DNA of 64,000 nt, from assembly GCA_028023455.1 (NCBI GenBank), contig JAQFVV010012416.1:6367594-6431593 (forward strand), written 5' to 3'. Position 1 is the stretch's first letter. Each line of letters begins with the position of its first letter. The position numbers and the translations under genes are program-made. Of the stretch, positions 56,691 through 64,000 are shown piece by piece. The stretch is from Epiperipatus broadwayi (lineage: Eukaryota; Onychophora; Udeonychophora; Euonychophora; Peripatidae). The notes below the pieces were generated by a model, which saw only the letters and a program-made list of their open reading frames with translations, was not told where the DNA came from and did no database searches.

Positions 56691-58242
56691 GTAAGTAAAA
56701 TTCACACAGTTAAGTTTGGAATAAAATACAAATGATTGATTTAATTTATATATTCAGAACATTGCTTACATGCTAAGAGTGTTTGTTACATTATAAACTA
56801 ATAGTAAATAATTAAAATTCTATACTGCTAAAATATATATATATATTTGCATTAAAATACAGTTTAAAATGGCGAATATAAAAAGATTAGTATTTGTGGC
56901 GAGAGAAAATGAAGAGGAAAAGCAAAATTACTTAAATTATATTAGACAATGTAGAAAGGTTGAATATTTTTGAAGTAAAATTAATAGTGATATTGAGTAT
57001 TACGAAAAATAAGTGTCAAACTGCAAACCAAAGTAGACATATTCTGTTCTTGCATATTTACAGATATTTTATATTATTGTGAAACATTGGCAATGATAAA
57101 TATGTCAGGAGAATAATTTTGGGATTTCAATGAACGTGCGATAAATTATTTCTGAGAATTTGATAGATACAAAAAAAAAAAATTTCATTAAAGAATTGTA
57201 CCAAAAAATGAACCAAGAAAAATTGTATTGAAGAAACATATAGAAAAGAAATTATAATAATTCAGCCATGAAAAAAGTTATGGAGAAGAAGTTAATAATA
57301 ATTCAGCAGTTAATGTAGAATGAATGGTAATTGAAAATTAGAACCTTAAGTGTTGATGTTACACAAAGCATAAATAAAAATGAAGTCTAGAATATAGAAA
57401 ACTAATATCAAAGAATAGTATAGAGCTAAATTATTATTTGCTCAATGTTCTTTTGAAAATATACAAACTGGAGGGTAGTGAAGAAACAACAATTGATGTT
57501 GAGTCTGATTTTTTTTTGATGATGATGCATTAATATTTTTCCTATATGTTTATTATGCTTACAAATATATATAATCATCTAAAAATTAATTTAAGATTTG
57601 AAACCAGTGAAAATTAATATTAAAGTGATTTAAAATTTTCAAAAAGATTTATTATTATGAATATTAATTAAATACTCTGCAGAAAATTTTCTAAAGCAAT
57701 TAATTGGATATTTTTAAGTCACCAATAAAGAAAATCATAATTTTAAAAAAAAAAAAACGTATTCATTTATATGCAATAAATTTTCAATGAGTAGGTAAGA
57801 TATGATATCTTGCCTTAACCAAGCAATTTTATATTCACATAACATACTAATAGTTTGGCATCTGTTTCCAGGGCTTTTTTTTTTTTGGATTGTCCAGATT
57901 TGAAAACATTGTTGTAACATATGACCAATAATACAAAAGTATTTACACTTTTATCTATATTTGTTGTTCATGCTTTTTCATTAAAACATAAATAACATAA
58001 ATTTTAATATATCAAAATAGATGTTGAAAATTTTAATTAAAGGAATTAAAAATATCATATTACCTAAAATTCACAGGATAAGGTTGGTCTCTAATAATAA
58101 AAAGAAAGTTTATTATAAATCATTAATTTTCACTGAAAATATTATTAGATTTTATGCATTTTATTTTCATTGAAATAATATATAATGTTTATTTATTTCT
58201 TTTTTTATTATGATATAACTATAATTGTTGTTATCTTCTAAG
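56691..58242 (+). other. Intron 3 (1.55 kb)
   Basis: GTAAGT donor, TCTTCTAAG acceptor, phase 1. AT-rich, with no recognisable element. Confidence 0.6.
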
Positions 58243-58325
58243 ATTTTCCTCTTCCTACTAATGGAGGTGATGCTCTAACAGGAAATAAAGGACCAATATG
58301 TACAACTATCATGCAGGCAGCTCGG
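58243..58325 (+). CDS. Host gene, coding exon 4
   Basis: In phase with exon 3 (split Asn codon A|AT). Encodes FPLPTNGGDALTGNKGPICT followed by TIMQAAR, and ends on a codon boundary before the donor GTAAAT at 58326. The four exons together give 405 coding bases, exactly 135 codons with no stop. The gene must continue beyond 58326. I could not find the next exon before the window ends, so intron 4 is at least 5.7 kb or the exon is too small to see. Confidence 0.7.
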
Positions 58326-58540
58326 GTAAATACTATTCATATATTTTCTTATTGATTTATTAATTCAAAGCCTTAAATAAATTGTTTTTATTTATAAACT
58401 GGATTCTATATTTTTCCACAACAACAATAAAAAAAGCATTGGTAAATTAGCATTAAGAATATTTGAAGCATATGATAGTGAGAGGAAGAACATAAGAGGA
58501 TATTAATGTAAAAGGTAAATTAGTCTTTAAATATTCCACT

Positions 58541-58935
58541 GAACAGCAAAAGTCTCTTTACCAACCCCTTATAAGAGAAAAGTGACCAGAATACTCAATA
58601 GGCTTGCCAAATAGTGAGTAGAAATGGTTGGAGTAGTTTTTTTTCTTGATTTAGTCTAGGTAAAAATAGCTAGATCCCCCTGAGCAGCAAAAGTCTTTAC
58701 CAACCCCTTATAGGCTCTCCAAATAATGGGTAGAAAGGGTTTGAGTAGTTTTCTTTCTTGATTTAGTCTAGGTAAAAATAGCTAGATTCTCTGAGCAGCA
58801 AAAGTCTTTACCGACTCCTTATAAGAGAAAAGTGTAAGTGACCGGAATACTCAATAGACTTTCCAAATAGTCGGTAGAACGGGTTTGAGTAGTTTTCTTT
58901 CTTGTTTTAGTCTAGGTTGAAATAGCTAGATTTCC
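58541..58935. repeat. Three-copy tandem repeat (about 110-145 bp units)
   Basis: Each unit starts CTGA(A/G)CAGCAAAAGTCT and ends TCTAGGT..AAATAGCTAGAT. The first and third units contain TATAAGAGAAAAGTG..GACC.GAATACTCAATAG; the middle unit has lost this 30-bp part. The order 1-2-3 is at about 58541, 58680 and 58792. Confidence 0.75.
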
Positions 58936-59559
58936 ATTTACTGATCAGTATTGAATTATTGGCTATAAACTAGGTGCTTGAAAGAAAAATCATAAGCCTG
59001 TTGAAAAAATTTTTCATATACTCAGCCTGGATTTGAAATCAGAACATAGACAAGACAGGCAAATGCATTATTATTGTTTCAAGAGAAACTTAAAGTAGAA
59101 TTTCAGTAAAATTTGAGAGGAAGGAAAGATGTGTGGTAAAAGTTTTTATGACTTTTTCAAAGAAGAAAAATATTTTGAGAAATTTTATTCTAAATTTAAA
59201 GAAACCAAACAAAAAAAAAAAACTAAATTAAGCCACATGTTGCAGTGTGATTAAAGGATTAGAGATCATATCAGATGAAGATTTTACTGTTTGAGCTGCA
59301 GCCAGTATTATAATTATTTTACTAGTGATCTTCTGATAGTAGATCATTGTAGATATATGGAAACCTCTTTTAATGCTGCATTCGAAGAAAAACACTGTAT
59401 CTTGATAAGTACTCTTAAATTATGCACATAAATAAAATATATTTACTAGGAGCAAAACCTGAGGTATTATTAATTGTTTATAAAAGATAATATGATAATA
59501 GTAGCAAAATGCATGTTTGAAAATTTATGATGATATTTTACTTTCAGCTATATGTTGTA
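58936..59559. other. AT-rich intron 4 sequence
   Basis: No exon or repeat was recognised. Confidence 0.4.
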
Positions 59560-59760
59560 TTATTTCCAACATTTCAAACTTTATTTATATCTTTTAAAAT
59601 ACATTTACATGTTAGTTAATAAACACAACTTTTTGAGGGTATTTACTTTCTTTTTCAGGTGTTGTTGACCTGACCAATAATGATCTGGTCTACGAATTAA
59701 ATTGGGGACCTTTAGATTTATAAATACTGAATTTAAGAAGTTAATTGGAATTAATTAGAC
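59560..59760 (-). mobile_element. tRNA-derived SINE family D, worn minus copy
   Basis: The plus-strand blocks GGGGACCTTTAGATTTATAA, ATACTGAATTTAAGAAGTTA and CATTTCAAACTTTATTTATA are reverse complements of parts of the 19.1-kb and 60.6-kb copies. The A box is lost. Confidence 0.45.
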
Positions 59761-60644
59761 TATGCTACTAAAAGCAATAGAAATTTTATATATTTATCTA
59801 TGAGGATTTTCATGATTTCTATCTTTTTTTAAAAAAAAATAGAGAAGATTAATAAGTGATTTCTTAACAATAAATTATCACACTAAGTTGACTTATGGAA
59901 TATTCTTGTTTTCTCAATTGAAAATATGCCATTGGCGCATGTATGGTTTGCTATTTTAGGTACATTTGTCTTTGCCTTTAATTATGTTATGTTGTTTTTA
60001 ATCACTTTTCTATGTAGCAGTTATACTGATATTTTTCCACATTTACATGATATTTCGTACATGGAAGTTTTTTTTTTTTTTTTGGAATTTAAAATTTGGG
60101 TTTTGTAGCGGTCAGAATTCCTAGCAATGTGCTATCGCTTTTGGAAGTTATTCTGATATTATATTGATTGAATTTTTTAATTTTTTATTAGTTTGTCATT
60201 ATTTCTGATAGGTGAACATTACAAAATGAGAAGTACTGCCATATATCCATAGATACCAGTGTTCGTTAAAATAAAAAAAAAATCTGCCGTCAGCAGTTTT
60301 CCAAAACTACATTGTACTTGTGACATATTCCAATATCTACAAACTCTAAACTTGAGATGCTGAAAAACCAAACTGTGCCTATGAAATGTCACGTGAATGT
60401 AAATGGATGAATATTGGTGAAACTAGCCATTTCATCAAAAAATAATAATTAGATGAGAAAAGTTTGATATTTAGGTTCCCAGAGTATTTGTTTGATTGAT
60501 AAAAACATAAAAATATTGATCAAAAAGAAAATGTGAAGAAACTGCTCATATGGTAATGGCAAATAATCCCATAAATCAATTTGGTGTGATAGTCTTAATG
60601 TTTGGAAACCATTTTGTCCTTAAAAGGATAAAAATGAAGAAATC

Positions 60645-60965
60645 AGGAGAACTCTCATAGATAAGCATAATAAATTTCTGCTGACTATTGCATCTAGCAG
60701 AATTGATTAGATTGTTATCTTAAATTCAGTATTCATGAATCTAAGGCCACCAGTTTAATTTCCATGCTATACTGTTTCTGGTTAAATGGTTAGCAACACC
60801 CGAAGAAGAGAGGAGTATAATAACTTGAAATATTGTGTTCTATATCAAGCAGCATATTTTTATTAACAGTTGAATGTATTTAGAAAATATAAATAAAATT
60901 TGAATTTTTCTAAAACCTTTAACAATTTAACTAGATGATAAAAATAATCCAAGATATAACTATAA
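60645..60965 (+). mobile_element. tRNA-derived SINE family D, worn plus copy
   Basis: Runs from TCAGGAGAACTCTCATAGAT through ATTCAGTATTCATGAATCTA, CCATGCTATACTG and ACAGTTGAATGTATTTAGAA to TAGATGATAAAAATAATCCA. It follows 19059-19385 along its whole length, but the A box is damaged. Confidence 0.6.
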
Positions 60966-62033
60966 GGAAATCTTTTCTTGGAATGAATTGTAGATTTGAT
61001 GACAAGACATTACAGGGCATATACTCAATTATTACTAAGTTAATAAAAATTTAATTTGTAGAAGAAAAGCAAGAAACTATTGAATTATCGTAAACTACAT
61101 ATAAATGTAAAAAGATATAAAATGTTTATTCTTTAAAACAGATGTTTTTTAATCAATAAAGTAAAAGGAAATAATTTTGATATCAATAAATAATATAGAA
61201 AACACATTAAGAGAAGAAAAGTGTTTGCAGAATAATGAAAAACGGATTATCTATAAAAATAAAATAAAAGAATATAAGAAGTACTATATATAAAAGAAAA
61301 AAAAAAAGAATATAAATATATAAAAAGAAAGAAAACTGGGATCAATAAACAAAAATTATTACATTTAATAGTTTTTCTAGAAATGCGTTCTGTTGATAAT
61401 TAAAAATCTGTTTGTTGTTTTGTTTTTTTTTTAAAAAAAAGAAAGATTATATATAGATTAAGAAGAACAGAGATTGAAAAAAAAAAGGAAGAATTGTTAT
61501 TTTAGAAAAGAAACTTATGTCAATAAAGTTTAAGACATCTTTTGTGGATTGAACTATTAGTATGTGGAATTAAATAACTAATAGTATTACATATTTAGTT
61601 ACTGAAATTAGGATGAAAAAAAAAAAATGTTTTCTAAAAGATGTAAAATAACTTTAGTGAATTAGATTTTAATATGTTAGAAAATGTTATTGGGCATACA
61701 AAAGAAACTGAAAACCATTGAACAATTTTTGTTTTTTATAGAAATTTTAACTTTAAAAATAAGTAATCTTTTACATCACTGTAACGGGAAGTTTACATTT
61801 ACACATTAGGATAAAAGAATTGTAGTTTTTGATGAAAAGAATAAGTGAGATTGGACTAATCATAATTTCATTTTATTAAAAATACGAACAAAAAAAAAAA
61901 AAGTCTTAAATGAGATATAAAAAAATAAAACTAAATTTAAAAAAGTATTGAGTAGTATAAAGAGGCTAAAGAAATAGCTTGTAAATATTTAATATAAAAA
62001 AACAACTAGTTGAAAATTAAATAAATTTAATGT
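60966..62033. other. A-rich intron 4 sequence
   Basis: Strongly A-rich on the plus strand (for example 61190-61340 and 61420-61510). It may be very old retroposon DNA, but no protein motif survives. Confidence 0.35.
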
Positions 62034-63290
62034 AAACATCACATGATCACTATTCTTATGCTAGCTCTTAACTGTTATTAAACAGGCAAAACTCTCTATA
62101 CATATTGCCACTCAGTGCAAGCCAGAGTAATCATTGGATGACAGAAGGCATGTGCATAAAATCCCCATCTAGTGCCTACTCATCCAATATTCCCAGACTA
62201 GTTTCTGGCTAATGGCTTTCGTCATGAAGAGCCTTGGATCTGAGAGCACTGCACCTAGATCTTAGGATCTAATGCAACCTTCCAGCAGCCACCTTTTATC
62301 TATGAAACTTAAATGGAAAACACTATAATATTTTCAACCCAAGCTCATCAGCTTATATAGTCATATAGGTCTGAACTCAATTCAGTACCTATACATTTTG
62401 GTGTCTGGTTCTTTAATAACCATAACCACCACTATCCCATTAGGCAGGATTGATTTTAAGCCAATAAACATCACATGATCACTATTTCTTATGCTTGCTC
62501 TTAACTGTTATTAAAACAGGCAAAACTCTATATTGAAAATATTATAGTGTTTTCAATTTAAGTCTCATAGTTTTGTAGTTAAGTAGAGATAAAAGATGGC
62601 TGCTGGAGGGGGGGGTTGCATTAGATCCTAAGATCTAGGTGCAGTGTTCTCAGATCCAAGGCTTCTCACTGACGAAGGCTCTCACTGACGAAGGCCACAG
62701 GCTAGTATGGGGATACTGAATGAGTAGGCACTAGATGGGGATTTTATGCGCAAGTCTTCTAGCATCCATTGATTACTCTGGCTTGCGCTGAGTGGCAATA
62801 CGTATAGAGAGTTTTGCCTGTTTTAATAACAGTTAAGAGCAAACATAAGAAGTAGTAATCATATGATGTTTATTGGCTTAAAACCAATCTTGCCTAATGG
62901 GATAGTGGTGGCTATGGTTATTAAAGAACCAAAGACACCAAAATGTATAGGTACCGAACTGAGTTCAGACCTGTATGACTATATAAGCTGCTGAGCTTGG
63001 ATTGAAAATATTATAGTGTTTTCCATTTAAGTTTCATAGTTTTGTAGTTAAGTAGAGATAAAAGGTGGCTGCTGGAGGGTTGCATTAGATCCTAAGATCT
63101 AGATGCAGTGCTCTCAGATCCAAGGCTCTTCATGACGAAAGCCATTAGCCAGAAACTAGTCTGGGAATATTGGATGAGTAGGCACTAGATGGGGATTTTA
63201 TGCACATGCCTTCTGTCATCCAATGATTACTCTGGCTTGGACTAAGTGGCAATACGTATAGAGAGTTTTGCCTGTTTTAAATTTAATGTA
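62034..63290. mobile_element. Nested F1 palindrome, about 1.2 kb
   Basis: The left arm starts AAACATCACATGATCACTAT, then ACAGGCAAAACTCTCTATAC, and runs to about 62510. The right arm, ending TATAGAGAGTTTTGCCTGTT at about 63278, is its near-identical reverse complement from about 62850. Mirrored blocks include CCTATACATTTTGGTGTCTG against GACACCAAAATGTATAGGTA, and AACCATAACCACCACTATCC against GGATAGTGGTGGCTATGGTT in inverse. The centre (62516-62823) is another, shorter F1-type segment with its own ends. There is no coding capacity. The long, very similar arms could fold into a long hairpin RNA or cruciform. Confidence 0.8.
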
Positions 63291-64000
63291 TTTAAGTTTT
63301 TTAAAAAAAAAAAAAATCAGTAAGAAAATCTAGGATATGATAAAATAAATGAAAAAGAATATATTCATTAAAGAAAAATACTACAAAGTAAAGCCAAATT
63401 TAAAAAAAAAAAAAAAAGGGGGGGGGGTAAGTAGAAAATAATTAGAAAATATCAGGAGATTATAATGCTAGGTTTTATTGAAAAAAGAAGAAAAAGTGAA
63501 ATATATGTATATATTTATAAGAATTAAGTTTTAAAGAAGATAAAAAGAAAGATAATAATAAATGTTTTAAAGAAGAAAGTTTATTAAAATATGAATACTT
63601 GCAAACCAATTTAAAATTATGAAATGGAAAACCAAAAGAATTTATATGAATTAGTTATGGGAAATCATTGTAGGAATAAAGGAAATGTTTTTTGAAATAT
63701 TATTGAAATGTTTCTGTTAGTTTTCAAGTGAAAACTATAAATACAAGAATAAAGTTGATTATTAAAGAGAAAATAAGGATATTATATTTACATAATTTCA
63801 GAGTATTTAAAAAAAAAATAGCAATGAACCTAAAAGCAAAAACTATTGTTTGGGGAGTTAACATATGTGTTTATATCTTTATTCAAATTTTTTCATAGAT
63901 AAAGATGTTTGCTTATGATTTTTTAATGCTTGGGCATGTAGCTGGAAAATTTTTTCATTAGAAGTACTGATTGTTTTTAAATCCTCTTCAAAGAGATGCT
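63291..64000. other. A-rich intron 4 sequence to window end
   Basis: Contains a long A-run followed by a G-run (about 63402-63427). No exon or named element was seen. Confidence 0.4.

Overview
The window looks like intron-rich nuclear DNA from an animal with a large, very AT-rich genome, most likely an invertebrate. There are no operons or bacterial-type genes. Almost everything readable is either a widely spaced exon or the remains of a transposable element. The mix of elements (esterase-bearing CR1-like LINE, RTE-like LINEs, gypsy, mariner, hAT, ISXO2/Merlin and several tRNA-derived SINEs) is typical of invertebrate metazoans. I cannot name the clade from sequence alone.

Host gene: four exons on the + strand (40249-40417, 49900-49990, 56629-56690, 58243-58325) have GT/AG borders and compatible phases. 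They join into an uninterrupted 135-codon N-terminus made of an acidic start, helical segments, and a hydrophobic-acidic motif (ILIPDDDD) that resembles a SUMO-interaction motif. The arrangement is reminiscent of the SETDB1 N-terminus, but this is only a hypothesis. The gene continues past the right edge. A possible start region lies about 26 kb upstream at 14.37-14.51 kb, where CTCF-like and YY1-like (AATATGGCGGC) motifs sit together in a local GC-rich patch.

Layout: 0-9 kb holds two palindromic elements, a tRNA-Gly SINE and a LINE 3' fragment. 9-12.9 kb holds a SINE, a 242-bp direct repeat, an eroded ISXO2-like transposase, an eroded hAT transposase and one arm of a palindromic family. 13-24 kb is mostly anonymous AT-rich DNA with a head-to-head SINE pair at 19 kb and a second Gly SINE at 23 kb. 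24.0-27.7 kb is a long but broken CR1-like LINE whose upstream border abuts a palindromic-family element. 28.7-33.2 kb is a nest of LINE tails, a local duplication, a hAT-type MITE with a perfect 8-bp target duplication, and an intact GC-rich ISXO2/Merlin-like transposase with matching terminal repeats. 34-35.4 kb is an eroded antisense LINE. 38-39.4 kb has a tRNA-like SINE and a tandem repeat. Intron 1 (40.4-49.9 kb) contains an antisense RTE RT fragment, a large palindrome and an antisense CR1-like LINE with an esterase-like domain. Intron 2 contains a decayed gypsy element with both LTRs and a mariner relic. Intron 3 is plain. Intron 4 has a three-copy tandem repeat, two SINE copies and a 1.2-kb nested palindrome at 62-63.3 kb.

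The most unusual items are the intact transposase, which is GC-rich against its surroundings but has Val where the family has its second catalytic Asp, and the multi-copy palindromic family of unknown class, one copy of which forms the upstream border of a LINE. I found no convincing new multi-gene system.
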